64,000 nucleotides of DNA from assembly GCA_021234535.1 (NCBI GenBank), contig CM037833.1:496001-560000 (forward strand), in the 5' to 3' direction. A program made the position numbers and the translations under genes. The notes under the pieces were generated by a model. The model was given only the letters and a program-made list of their open reading frames with translations. It searched no databases and was not told where the DNA came from. Source of the DNA: Stichopus chloronotus. Taxonomy: Eukaryota; Echinodermata; Holothuroidea; Aspidochirotida; Stichopodidae. Of the stretch, positions 36,688-49,019 are shown piece by piece (position 1 is the first letter of the stretch; each line of letters starts with the position of its first letter).

Positions 36688-38185
36688 TAAACGGACATTA
36701 ATTTGTCTAAAGATAATGTTGCAATAATTCATATTAAAAGTCATTATTCGGCCAACTGAAATAGCCACATAAGGACTTTTTATGCCTTTACTTGGCATCG
36801 AATTAGCTGCACAACGATCTTTCCTAAGTCATTATTTGGCAATCCGGTTTAGATACATAAAGATCATTTTTAAAGCATCGTCGAAATGTAATTAACCACA
36901 TAATGACCTTTGTAACTCATAATTCCTCAAATGAAGTTCACGACTTACAATAAGTCGTCTACGGCAGGGCGATGTAAGACTCAGGAGGGATTTTTGCCTT
37001 ATTTTGTAATATATGAAGCTGTTAACGCGTTTTCATAAATTTCTGATAACACACACTAATGGAGATATTTTCTTTGTCATCAATTTCGATATACATATGT
37101 TGGTGTGGAAAATGAATCTTGTGCTTTTGTGTATACGAATACTGTACATGCGTTGGCAACATAGGCATTGCTTGCTGAGCATGAAGTTACAGCGCTACGC
37201 CTTAGCACGCTTTAAGATGTAAAGGGACTTTGAACAAACAAAAAAGAGTGGGTCTCGACGGCTTGTGCCAAAAGTCCATCGAAGGAAAGGGTGCTAGTAC
37301 ACTAGTTGTATACTTCATCGCACTTCACGTTCGTATTGCTATAAATTGGATAAAGACAAAGAATAATGCAAGGACGTGGCAATAAGAATATTGTTCGTAA
37401 TGTTTGAGTAAAAATTCTCTTTAGTTTGCTTTCTGAAATTTTCTAAAATCCCTCGTAAACACTTCATCACCGTGACTTCGCGCGACGTATCTTAACTCGA
37501 TCGTTCTCCTCGAATCAAGGCCTCGCAACTTAAAAACTGGTCATAACAGTTGCAGTCAAAAACTCACGCACGCTACACGACTGAGTACACTCTGACATGA
37601 TTGGCGATCAACTTTAGTTGCGATGAGCAAAATCGTATACTGTGCGGCCAGCAGACCAATTCGTTATGTGGCTAACTTGGTCAATGGAACCATGAGTTAC
37701 AAAGGCCATTATTTGGCTTGTGAAATTTCGACCAATAATGAACCAAGAAAGATCGTAATGCAATTGATTAATTCGATCTGCCAAATAATTACATATAATA
37801 CCCTTTTGTGGCTATTTCATTTTCAGAAGTAAATCGTTATGTGGGTAATCGAATTCGACGAATAATGACTTGGAGGATAGGTTGTTACGTAGCTCAATTT
37901 AAGTTGACACAGAAAGAGTGAACGAATGCTATTTTGAATGCTGTCTGTCGTTATGTGGCACAAACTAATGATAATGACTTGTGAATAATGTCCGAAAGCA
38001 CGGTGGTTGTTTGGCAATATTTAAATTGCAAAATAGAAAGGGAAGCGTTGGTCCTTATGTGGCACTGAAAAAGTTGTCAAGTAACGATATAAAGCAAATT
38101 ATGTCATTATGTGGCAATCATTTTTGTACCGCATATGATTTATTGCCACATCGATTTTAGTCAAATTAATGTCTGTTTGAGTTTT
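36688..38185. mobile_element. Foldback element with long inverted repeats
   Basis: The left arm (36688-36935) and the reverse complement of the right arm (about 37660-38185) align. The tips are AAACGGACATTAATTTG and AAACAGACATTAATTTG. Further in, GAAATAGCCACATAAGG matches GAAATAGCCACAAAAGG, then ACGATCTTTC and CCTTTGTAACTCAT follow in the same order on both arms. The motif CCACATAA-GAC (GTC-TTATGTGG on the other arm) repeats at least seven times, with spaced GTCATTATT words. The right arm carries an extra internal block of about 280 bp. No transposase is present, so movement would depend on another element. No TSD was identified. Confidence 0.78.
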
Positions 38186-39159
38186 CCATTGGGGGAAGGG
38201 GTGGATATTATTTATCATAGGGCACGAACGCCGTGTTGGCGTTGAAACAAATTTAATTGATTGAATGAATCATCTCAGCGACCAAGCATATTTATTTTCA
38301 ACACGGTGGGTCTTGATTGGGATGAGTTTGAGCCCACAAACTTAGTTAATGTTCTGCTTTGAACAGGGGTATGTCTTACGTTACATCGCCAAGGCTCATT
38401 GTAATTCACATCGCAACCCCTGGACTGCTTTTTTTAACTAATTAGCCAACCCTCGTCAAAGTCGTTATCTCTCACGTTCACCAATAGTCACATTTTCTTA
38501 CCAAAGCTTACACAAACAACCTATGGCACCTCATCCACGTTTCTGCATTAGCTATTTACTCAACTGTGATGAGAAAATTGATAAATGTTGACTACAATAA
38601 TAAAAGAAAAGCTGCCTTAACGTAAAGCGAAGTCGGAACGCTACATTTGCAAGTTGTCAAATGAGTGAGACTGAATTTTGCTGTTTTATGCTCAGAATGA
38701 TTACCACAAACTAGCTTTATGATTGTAGTCATAATAAAAATATTGTATGAATGTTTTGTGGTAGGTTTAAATAAATTAAAAGAATTGTGTTAACGGCGCA
38801 ATGGCTGTGATGTGAAGTGTAACGTAACGCACAGCCCTGTTCAAAGACTAAGTTAACAGACTATACGATGAAATATGACCAAGTCGTATACGCGGAAAAC
38901 TTTCTGACTTTGAATTTATTTAATCTGAATGTCTTAACCCTTCCGAAAAAGCGTTTTCCGCGATTTCGACCTTCCTTTTATCTATGTGTAAAAGTGAAAG
39001 TGGGGGTGGGCGCTGGTTCACTATCTAACGCAATAGTACGACCAAGAAACTGGTGAGAAAACTTTAGGTTATGCCCTGAAGTATACATGTCTTATGCATG
39101 TTCTTGTTAGAAGCATTTTCACCTTTTAGGTGAAGTAACCTTACTTTTGATGTAGTATA
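38186..39159. other. Non-coding stretch, nothing recognised
   Basis: A 62-codon open frame (38868-39056) is without features. Confidence 0.5.
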
Positions 39160-39174
39160 GCGACAAGAATGGGT

Positions 39175-39262
39175 CTTATGACCAAACTAGACCGGTTTCT
39201 GCTCTCAAATTTTAGATTAGGAGCGTCATCAGTAGTAAGCCTTTCCAAATATTTTACATTTG
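39175..39262 (-). ncRNA. Possible hammerhead ribozyme motif of the Penelope-like element
   Basis: On the minus strand, CTGATGA is followed by GCTC, a 16-nt loop and GAGC (stem II), then A-GAAACC, a 10-nt loop and GGTC. This matches the order of the hammerhead core: CUGAUGA, stem II, GAAA, a short stem III (ACC/GGU) and the cleavage-site C. Short stem III type I hammerheads are known in Penelope-like elements. The first pair of stem II is C-A rather than a Watson-Crick pair, and stem I is weak near the core (CUUA/UAAG plus GG/CC with an internal loop). It may be a decayed, inactive ribozyme. The 16.9 kb copy has CTTCTGA at the core. Confidence 0.42.
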
Positions 39263-39322
39263 TGGCTGGGGTGTCTTAGTTCTCTTATTGCATGTGTACA
39301 GTGCATTAGAAAGATTATATGC

Positions 39323-39832
39323 TCATAATGCAGCTATCAATGCTTTCAAGAGATCTTCGTGAGAACCTTGGCTGTCGAACGATTCATCATTACTATGGAA
39401 CCTTGATTTAACAAGGAGATCTTTCAGATTTTGTGCTCTTTTAAAAGCAAGAATCGGTTCGTTTAGAAACAACTTGGATAATTCGGGATGACCCGAAATT
39501 AAGTGCCAGTGTTTCAAGAGAGCCTTTTTCAGGTGCTGGGTTTTGATATGGGGTGTGTAGATCACTTTGAAGACCAGTGGTGGAACCTTTTGTTTTGGTT
39601 TGGGGGTGAGGTATTGCACACGGTTATTAAAATTGATGCCTATTGTGGCTGTGGCAAATTCCTCTTCCTTGTAATTCCTTAGAAGAAGTTTCTCTTTGAA
39701 ATTTTCTCTTTTTTCGATGAAGTCGGTCTCATTATTGCAGAGATGGGAAAAACGCAATACCTCGCCTTTGATAAAACCGCTCGAAAACGCGATTTTGTTT
39801 TTTAAAGGGGGAATGCATTAAGATATCAAAAT
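39323..39832 (-). pseudogene. C-terminal part of a Penelope-like reverse transcriptase
   Basis: The frame carries the thumb and linker landmarks of Penelope-like proteins in order: FIKGEVLRF, a Glu/Lys-rich helix with LLLRNYKEEE, PPLVFKVIYTPHIKT, LKKALLKHWHLI, NEPILAFKRAQNLKDLLVKS, and a terminus ending KALIAAL. In canonical Penelope elements a GIY-YIG endonuclease follows the DLLV(R/K)S segment. Here the protein stops about 30 residues later, and the paralogue at 16.7 kb stops at the equivalent place. This fits lineages without a C-terminal endonuclease: either endonuclease-less ones or those in which it is N-terminal (the Naiad/Chlamys type). The N-terminal half is missing, so the choice between these is open. 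Confidence 0.78.
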
Positions 39833-40684
39833 TCGTTATTTAAAAAGTTTTCCGTGTTTTCGACCGGGCTATATAGGAAGGTGGAAAACGCTTATTATTA
39901 TTATTTTTTTTTGACGGGGTGAATACGTTCAAATATAAAAAGAAAAAGAAAAAGTCAGAAAGGTTTTCCGCATTTTCGACCTGGCCGATGAAATATGCTA
40001 TTCCATTTCCGCATGCTGATCCACAAAAACGGGCGGGTATGCCATAATTCTACAAAGAGTTCAATTAAACTAAATTTTAAAAGTACCCCGATGCCTCGTT
40101 CTACTTTCTAGATCAAATATATGCAAATATTTTTTGGGACCATCTCAAACCGTTCTCAAGCTTTGTATTTATACCGTATTGCTAATATATCTATAATTCA
40201 TTTGGAATATGTATGGTTCCTACGTGATGGTAGGAAAGAAATGAAGGCCGGTGGAGGCTTAATCAAGCTCGGGCTCAATGTGTTGTTACGCGGAAAAAAG
40301 GTGAGTTACGGACAGCCAAAACAGGTGAAGCAAACTGAAGCAATAGTGAGTCCGTGGGAACACCTTATTAGAGAGAGAAACCGTCGTCACAGCAGTGGTA
40401 GGCCAACTACGGCTCTAGGTCGGCCCACCGAAGGCTATTGAGCGGTACCGCGGTGGTATGCCGACATAATGAAATGATTGTAATCCTTATTTTTTAAATA
40501 CGTGTTGCCCTCAAGAGGTCAAAAAGTATCAAAACTTGGTTTCTCACGTGATATAGTGTTGCGATTCCGAACGGTCACAACATGACGCCAGTTTGGGGGG
40601 TTACTAATCAAGATGTAACTTGGAAAAATTGAAGGAGGTACCATGCAACGGATATCAAGGGTACACAAACAAATGTCATCATAA

Positions 40685-40720
<36 letters not shown>

Positions 40721-41512
40721 CACATTTTTTTTTTATTATTCACAGAAAACAGAAAACAAAAAATTCGAAATATCAAATTCTCGAAAAAGGATGGCAATGC
40801 AAACGGACGATGAAACTTTACACCAGTGATGTTTTAGATAAGACCAGATATATATCAACTCAATTCAGTTTATGAACGATATAACGCAGCGTTTAAGTTA
40901 GTTTGGAGTGGAAGATTAACATTTATTGTGTTGAGGTTTATTCAACATTGATAAAAGATAATGCCCTGAGCATTGCACTTACTGAAACATGCTTTTACCA
41001 GGGAGCTGTTACTTAATAACTTCTTCAAAAAGATATCAGAGGATCGGGGAAAATAAAAAATCGAAATTTTGCACGATACTAAACCGAAAATGGGCTTTAA
41101 AATGGGCCACCATCTAAGATCCAAATTGATCCCTGTTATTTCCTCAGTTGATGTTGAAGAAAAGGAATCCATCTGCATAGATACATATAGGTAACGGCGC
41201 ATGTCTTATAAGAATTTATAAGTTCACCTCATATAATTATGTAATATCATACCAGATGTGTGAGAATATTTACGTCAATCTTTACGTCAATCTTTCTTGA
41301 ACTAGTTTTGATTTTATCAATATACCTCGATAGTATTTATTCTCCATCTTCATGTAAGATCATTTTTATTTTTAATATTTGTTACTTTCAATGTTCTCAA
41401 TTTTGCATTCTTTATCTTCTCATCTTTATAGGTTTGGTGATTATCATCGATTGCATTCTCCAGTATCTCTGTCTTATGTCTCACAAGATTTTTAATCCTT
41501 TCACTTGTATAG
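39833..41512. other. Non-coding stretch with a microsatellite
   Basis: An (AAT)n microsatellite of about 12 units lies at 40685-40720, followed by a T run. A word close to CGCGATTTCGAC or GCATTTTCGACC recurs at 38958, 39850 and 39970, hinting at a decayed repeat. The 106-codon frame at 40121-40441 is Arg/Lys-rich without a recognised domain. Confidence 0.5.
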
Positions 41513-41592
41513 GTTTAGTGAACTGTATACTCTACCAGAGACTGTTCCACCAAGATTGATTCCTTCTCCCTTGATCGACAGAAATGTTAAAG
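41513..41592 (+). CDS. Candidate short exon (80 nt, phase 2 to 1)
   Basis: An acceptor (CACTTGTATAG) ends at 41512 and a good donor (GTACGT) begins at 41593. The frame encodes FSELYTLPETVPPRLIPSPL then IDRNVK, with a proline-rich centre. Its start phase fits the end of exon C, and its end phase fits the start of the 58281 candidate, but three short exons over 36 kb can match in phase by chance. No family is recognised. Confidence 0.22.
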
Positions 41593-43690
41593 GTACGTGC
41601 CTATGTACCTTACGGTATCTAACACAACATTTTGTCTTGTTGAACCGCGATTTTCCAACTTTTACTTTACAATACTATCAGTGTATATCTTACATCATCT
41701 ACTATCCTCAATCGCCGATGCAACAACTACTGTAAAGGGGGGGGGGGGGGGATAAATTTGACAGAAGGCCCACCGCGAGTGCGGAGAACGAGTGTAACCG
41801 TGTGGGGTCCAGTGTCCCGCGTCATGACCCCCGGGGGGATCCACGAACGGAACAACGGAAGCGCTCGGAGTGGGAGACATGAACATATGAAATTAGTTTA
41901 AAATGTTCCAAGTATTTTAGAAGAAAAGATAAGCGATTCCTTTAATTTTACCTTCTAATGATTTGGGAGGTTCTTTGCAAGGCAGCAAGATGTGCTTTCT
42001 AGTCAGTGGACAAAGCTGAACTGGAGGCTGCTACTCGCATTTATTTAACAGTTATTTGCAGAATGAAAAAAAATAATTTGTTACGAAAATGGTGAGCAAA
42101 TTAAAGGTAAAAGATCTACAATATTGCAGTTATAATTATGCGGTTCAGTTACCCACCTGAAGCCTGTAAGCCCTTAGAGTTATTCCATAAGCAGATCGTA
42201 ATTAAGGTGGGCTCATGGAAGGACATTAGTATGTCTAAGACTTACGTCCTAAGTTCATTTATGATCACTTATATCAATGAATCACTTACAATTTATAGCA
42301 TCCTTCTCTTTAATAACTTAAAAGTAGAATACCAGTGTAGGGTGACTATGACTAAAGGCTGTCAGAATTGCTGGGGTAATTTCTATCATTTTCAAGAATG
42401 ATATTTCACTCAAATGTTTTCATAACGCCACCGACTTAATTTCCGAGGATCAAGCGAGGATCAAAAATTGCAGACAATCGATCCCCCCTCACCCACGAAT
42501 GTCTCCCACCCGTTCATATCATAGTGCTTACGCTCACCAGGGAGTGAACGTGGGGGACGGGGAGGGGATGTAACAAGAAAATAAAAGGTTCGCTATGATA
42601 ATTCTGCCACTTAAAGAGGCTCATTGAGTTGTTTTGTGAAATTCACTCAATTTTTCTAAACCGGTCAAGTTTCCTTCACATACTAATGACAAACAGTCAA
42701 ACTAAAAGGATCCCAAAGTTTTACATACGTTGGAACATTAATCAGTGAGTAACCAACGATTAAATTTGGTTTTTGAAACTTTGTGACCAGACATTTTCAC
42801 ATTAGTACATTCACATGCACACAATCAGAGCAAGTAACGGTCAAAAATTCGAAAAAATTGACCGTTTTCATATAACTATTGAATGTGAAACTTGATTAAT
42901 TATGCTAATTGTGAGTATTGTCGTGTCTTTGTATACTTCAAAATCACTGCAATCTTTACTGATATCAACTTAATGAGCCCCTTTAAAGTTCAGCAAGAAA
43001 GTAGTCAACAACCATAATTACTCACCTACTGTATAGGTATCGGCCTATAATAGCAGAAGCAAAATAAATGCACGACGAGAGACGCATTGGCTCTTCCTTT
43101 TAAGCAGTTAAGATATCGGCTAGTTTGCTACAAATAAATGTGATGGTATGTATTTCTGCGGTTGTTGTAGCTATACATGTCTCATTTGTCTGGCTTGTCA
43201 TAACTTGAGGTATTCAGGCTAGTATTATGAATACTAGAAGCAGTCATTGAAAAATAATCAGTGGCCTACGAAATTAATTTGAAGTTAACGTGGGCATTAC
43301 CACCGTCTTAAGTTACTGAACACTACTTGAGTTACTGAGAAACTGAATAGGGTGGGATTGATTGGTGTTAGGTTAGAGCAACTTAAGACAGTCTGACATA
43401 CGTTTGGCCATAACTTTTTTTGTTTACACTAAACTCACTTTTCGCCTCAAATCAGCCGTAGAGGCCTATCTGCAGCGCAAAAATATAATGTACGGATGGT
43501 CCTCTTCAACTTACTTTTTTAATGTCACCAGCATTTCTCTCTGAGAAGAACAATTTGTCAAGTGTTATGCCAATACGGTATTCTGAATGAAGTTTTTTGA
43601 CACGCCAGTGATGGTTACTTTGCGCATCACGCAGAATGCACAGTATGAACAAGCGTGTGTAAATGTCAGGGGACTACTTTTTTTGCTTTG
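41593..43690. other. Non-coding stretch, nothing recognised
   Basis: A run of 15 G lies at 41737-41751, next to a GC-richer segment (41770-41880) that has no coding feature. Otherwise AT-rich. Confidence 0.5.
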
Positions 43691-43694
43691 CTTG

Positions 43695-43935
43695 CTACAG
43701 AAATCAGTAACTTGCTTTTTTAAATGTTTAATATTTTCTTTGTGTTAATACATTCTTAAAAAATCTTCTCAACGTTAAGAGCGAATCTGAGCATTTATTA
43801 AGTAAGACATCTGTTTTTGTTTCTTTGATTCTTTCACTCTCGTTTTGTTATATGTGTCAATGTATTGACAACGTGTAGCTCGAAACCGAGAGAAAATTTT
43901 CATACGCGACTCGGGATCTGTAAATCTGTAAAGTT
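43695..43935 (+). repeat. Dispersed duplicate, copy 1 (pair with 45660-45900)
   Basis: It shares AGCATTTATT followed by TCTGTTTTT, TTTCTTTGATTCTTTCACTCTCG, AAGTGTCAAT-type words and TTGACAACGTGTAGC with the second copy about 1.97 kb downstream, in the same orientation. Confidence 0.8.
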
Positions 43936-45089
43936 TGGGTAAAGTAGAATATGTGTGCAATTGAGGGGGGGGGGTGGGGTGAAGACGAGGATTGCTTCTT
44001 GAATATTTAACATATATAGAGGAGTGAACGATGATTCCTTTAATACACCTGTAATTCTATTTTCCCCAAATAAAGCAACGGAAAAAGTAAACGACGATAG
44101 CAAGCAAGCAGACATTCCAAATTAGTTGCAAATCTCGGTCCTATAGTTTTCTATGAACATCCGATATTCTTTCGTTTGCATACTCCAATATCCTATTGGG
44201 AAGTACGTAAGACTCATGTAGCAAGTCGAAGGGTGCATGTTGACTATTTGAATTTATCTAGTGGTATAATGTACTGTGATCGTCTTAGCCACGAACGGTT
44301 GTACTTGTATGTGTGCATAGAAATATCGCACTGTTTGCGCCAAAGGTATTCCCAGAAGATGCCTGCACGTCGAAGAATTCCCCGGATGCACACGCGCCGT
44401 CACTTGTGGCGTTTTGTAACATTCCACCCAAAGGACCGACGTACCAACGCATGGAACACGATCGTGTCTTTTGACGTAGTCTTGCAGTTTAAAATATGCT
44501 TTCATAGGTTAAAATACTGTGTCATATAAAAATTGAAAAGAAACGCCATAGTGATACCATGTACTGCCAGCGACCACCAAACTCAATTAGGTGATATAAT
44601 AACTCTAGATCTATAAGGCCATCGATTAAACGCACACTATACCTTATATTCGTGTACCAGGTGACCAACTTTGAACTGGATTCAAGTAACCGTCTATGAG
44701 AAGGTCGTGGTATACCGTCTCACATCATTTCTTCCATATTATCTTTGACCTTTGTCCTTACGAATATTTTTAGGATCATTTTGTTACATATTTATTGAAG
44801 CATTTGCAAAGCTTTATTGCAGTCACAAAGGCTATTGCAATTAAATCAGTTTTTCATGACATTTGACCCTTGACGTTTGGTTTATGATGTTATAAGAAAG
44901 GCAGTCACTAGATCACATTTCTAGGCACCTTCAGAACACGAGAGTAGAATTATAGTCCGATAGTTAGCGAAGATTTAATTCACATCTCGAGTAAAAATGG
45001 TTTGATCACGTGAATGGAAAGGGGGCGGTGTGGGAACATCGGAATGGGCATTCTTAAGTTTTGAAAATGGTGTGTCTACGGGTGGGGGT
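43936..45089. other. Non-coding stretch, no supportable gene
   Basis: The frame 44176-44529 (+) and its minus-strand counterpart 44254-44505 are both open, so neither can be preferred and no motif is seen. Confidence 0.45.
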
Positions 45090-45600
45090 GGGTTGAATGA
45101 CCCCCACCCAAATTTAAATTACATCTTTGAGGACATCCATGAAAATGGTACGGTCTCGTCAATAACATGAAGCGGATTGCAAATCTGACGTTCTTAAGTG
45201 CACAGAATTGTGCAATAGGCTCTTACGAACGCCCTCGATGGCGTGGTTTTCACATTTAAATCATATATTGAGTACATCGATGGAATTTCACAGGTACATT
45301 CTTTGCATGCCCCCGATAACAGATCAGCAATTCTTCAGTGTTCAAATTGGTGCAAAAGGCACTTAAAAACCCCTCAAAGGCAATATTGTTTGCACATTGA
45401 AAGCACATATTGAGTGCAAAGATGAAACTTCACAGGTACATTGATTGTGTGACTACGATAACAGATCAGCAATTCTTAAGTATTACTACGAAATGCGCTT
45501 CAGATGGCGCCAACATGACGATGATTTTATCACATTTAAAACCCGTACTAGGTACATCGATGGATCAATATTTCTTAAAGATAGATACATCGTCACCCGC
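45090..45600 (+). repeat. Short tandem array of about 140-bp units
   Basis: Units near 45120, 45265, 45405 and 45545 share CATATTGAG followed by ACATCGATG or its variant, TTCACAGGTACATT, and GATAACAGATCAGCAATTCTT. The outer units are more diverged. A G-rich hairpin (GTGGGGGT paired with ACCCCCAC) at 45082-45107 borders it. Confidence 0.75.
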
Positions 45601-45659
45601 TGTGTGACTTTTACCCGGTAAGGCTTTTTGCTTCCATTTCGCCTACATAGATCAATTAG

Positions 45660-45900
45660 TTGCATTTTTAAATGTTGAAAATGTTCTTTTGTGGTAATAT
45701 TTCCCTAAAATGTCTTCCCGACGTAAACATCAGTCGAAATTGAGCATTTATTGAGTAGAAAAATCTGTTTTTCGGTTTCTTTGATTCTTTCACTCTCGGT
45801 TTATAATAAGTGTCAATGCATGTCAAATTGACAACGTGTAGCGTGAAACCGATGGAAAAAATTTCATTACGTAACTCGGGATTTAGATTTGCTTTGTGTG
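45660..45900 (+). repeat. Dispersed duplicate, copy 2 (pair with 43695-43935)
   Basis: Same orientation as the first copy, with moderate divergence. The 140-bp array sits between the copies, so a single larger duplication or array growth between them are both possible. Confidence 0.8.
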
Positions 45901-48813
45901 TTTACTTGATTCAAATAATTTGTGTATTATCGAAAGTTTGTCAATTGAAAACTGAAAAACAAAAACAAACTAAAAATGATGATAAAATGAAACAGTAACA
46001 ATTCAGAAAAAAGGAATAATGCACGTTAAGTGTACTTTTCCAAGGTATGTCATTAGCTAAGAGAGACACACAGTTCATCTCCCTCAAACATAACATGGAA
46101 AACTTCACCAACATTAGTAAGCCACTGCGTCATTCTGTGGCCCTGACACGCCCATTTTCATATATTTAGCTGCAGTACATCTGAGTATCATAGAAGGCAG
46201 TGTTAACAAAATCAGAAGCAGTCAATATTTCAGCTTCGGATTTTGAAATTTGCGGGTAGTTTGCTGGATGGCAAGAAATTGTTCGGCTCAAGCAACATGT
46301 GTTGTGGATGCTCACTTTGATAATCTACATTATTTATAACTGTAACGATAAGGAATCTGCAAATTTGGGGTCAGTAATCATTTACAAAAAGTAAAATGTG
46401 CGAGTGTGTGGGACACTACAATGTCTTATAGATAGATTTTATTTGAAAAGTCTAAGAACATGTTGCTTTATTTTCTCTCAGCCCTGGGCTGTGGCCTTGT
46501 TTTCATAATGAAGAGAACCTTAGCTGACGCACTAAGCCCCGCCTCAATACAACTGTAGCAGATATGCTACAGCTTACTGAAGGTAGCGGGATATGGCCAG
46601 GCTTGCTACCAAAGGAACTGCCAATTCTTCCGTATTCACACTGTGCGTTTCTTGCAAACGTAAATACATAATGTGTTGTGCATATTTACATGTATTTATA
46701 TCAGTATAAGATTAAAATAGCTTTATCGCGCGACTGCGGAGAGATATCGTTAAAATTTCACCTACGATTGTCAAAAGCACTGTTTATTAAGACATCAAAT
46801 TTGTTCGAATGTATTGCAGTGAATTTTTCTTAACTTACTCTGCTTTTACTTGATTCATAATTCGTAAGTGAAGTAGGGAGATCCTACCCATCCTCCTAGT
46901 CCTAGACATTAGATATAGCTGCGGTTGTGTCTGATTAACCTACTGAACATCATCTAAAAAGTGAAGGAAGAATTTAAGAAAAATACCTCGTTTCCTACTT
47001 CTTCTTGAAGCTTGAAGCTGTATGTGAGTGATGCTGTGCTATATCTATTTATACTACTTCATTCTTACAAAAGTAATGCATGAGTTGGCCTACGCAAAGT
47101 AGGCGTAACTCTCATAAGAGAAGACAATTTTATGAAATCTACAAGGGAAATTGAAATCTGTGGTAAAGCAGTAGGACATTTAAGTACAAAACAGTGCAAA
47201 AAAGAGACAAAATCACACACCACAAGAAACAAGAAATTAAAAGTCAACAAAACATCAACAGCAAAAGTCAAAGCAAGCACAAATGTAAAATATAAAACTA
47301 AATTACCCAATCATCTAAAAGTAGAGGAATTTCGAAATGACTGCGCCTATGAAAGACCTAGGCACGGTAGCGGTTAGTACGCTTTATGCCATCATTAGGC
47401 TCATTTTTTTTCCCATTGAATTGTTCATCAATGTCAATTGTCATTCAAACTGGAAAGAAAAATTACCGATTACCGAATTACCATATACAAGCGGAGAGTG
47501 AGATCATGTCTGCCTATTGTTACGGGAGAAGGAAGTCACCACTTCCATTTTCAACTTTTTTTTGTAATATTATTATTTTACTAAAATACCACCAGTAATG
47601 CCTAAAAATACATCGACCTTGAAAAATCATATAATAAGAATGATGTTACCTTGTCAACTGCAAGGCCCAACTTAAAACCGGAAAAGGCAATCTAGGTCCT
47701 AAGTCAGTTTAACTTAGCGGGGTATGTCATAAAGTTTTATTGCACTCTTGCATGTCTTGCTGGACAATTTGTGGACCATCCCCCTTTAGGTTTACATATT
47801 GTAGTTGAAAAGGTAAGTAAGAATAGTTCATGCTATCCATACACACTGCTTAAAAAAATCAATGATAGTTAAACTGGTCTATATTGATATGATGATCACT
47901 TGGCAATCACATTTTATGCAAATTTTATTTTGTCTTTTGGTAAATAGAGTCTTGTTCTTGAACATCTGATTGTAAAGCTTGACTGTTCATGTGACTTTTT
48001 ATTTGATTGTTTTGCGGTTATGGTCATGGCGAAAGGTCATTAATAGTCAGAAGTAGGTCAAGTGCTAATTGATACCTCGCAAACAAACTTGACGTTGAGT
48101 CATATAACAGATCATAACAATGAAACATATGGCGAATTCCTCAAGGGTTTCGGACTTTCAAAATCGCCACAAAATCATAACCGTTCAATCCCTTTCCACA
48201 AAACATTAGACGTTGGGTAATAATAATGTTTTCTTTGCACATAATTTATCTTGATTGTTTTTGGAAGTTACCAAAGTCCTCTACGATGTTTGACACATCT
48301 ACCTGAAATGGATAGTGGGTTGACTGTAGTGGTTTCTTGGACTATGCTAAGAATTATTTGCAAGCATTATGAAGGCGACTTACCCACTTTCAGTTTTGTT
48401 TTGTTTTTTATTTCACGCCTCTATCTCTCCCATCGACGCTATGTCGAATTTGCCAGCAAAACCATATTTCTACTTTTCTTTGACGTGGTGACAGCATGGA
48501 AATGATCATTTATTAATGTTGTATTTTTTTTTATGTCCTGTGACTATTTACCTTTTACCAATGACATTTTACCTTCTAAACTTGAGATTTTTCGGACTTG
48601 CCATTTAGGAAGAGATGGTGACATTCTTTTTGTAAGGACACGTACATATATTTAGGCCTGACTTTCCCATCCCCACCCCTACCACGTTGGTAATTTCAAT
48701 TTCATTCAATTCTTATCGCCTCGGAGCCCCTGTGACTTACTGACAAAGTCACAAACGAAAAAACTAGTAACAACAACCCTCAACCCCGTTCCCCAACAAC
48801 TCAATGTTGTTAG
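45901..48813. other. Non-coding stretch, nothing recognised
   Basis: No coding exon or defined repeat. The Lys-rich frame at 47132-47377 is low-complexity. Confidence 0.5.
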
Positions 48814-49019
48814 CAGGCCCGTATACAGGGGGGTTCAGGTGGTTCGAACGAACCCCCCCAAAAAAAAAAGATCTGGAGTTCACCTCAGCGTATAATAGAA
48901 GGCCTACGTTAGCAACATATGTAACGCGTTTTAATTAGTTGGTCATGATTATTGGGTGAAATGTTCCACTTGTGGTAAAATCGAACCAACTTCCGGAAAA
49001 AAAGCTGCATACGGGCCTG
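48814..49019. mobile_element. MITE with terminal inverted repeats and 5-bp target duplication
   Basis: The 206-bp element begins CAGGCCCGTATACAG and ends CTGCATACGGGCCTG, whose reverse complement matches at 14 of 15 positions. GTTAG lies directly on both sides (48809-48813 and 49020-49024), a probable target-site duplication. There is no coding capacity. A second inverted pair, GGTTCGAACGAACC, lies near the left end. The superfamily is not assigned: CAGG-type ends resemble hAT elements, but those make 8-bp duplications. Confidence 0.82.

Larger units (their letters stand above)
39160..39832 (-). mobile_element. Penelope-like retroelement remnant with C-terminal RT region and hammerhead-like 3' sequence
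   Basis: Reading the minus strand, the fragment starts near 39832 in the segment SGFIKGEVLRFSHLCNNETD and continues to a stop at 39323, then about 160 bp of downstream sequence shared with the 16.7 kb copy. The upstream part of the reverse transcriptase (palm, catalytic motifs) is absent, so this is a 5'-truncated and inactive copy. Confidence 0.8.

Noticed and set aside
48838..48851. GGTTCGAA word considered as a tRNA T-loop or B box
   Set aside because: It is part of a MITE-internal palindrome with no cloverleaf around it.
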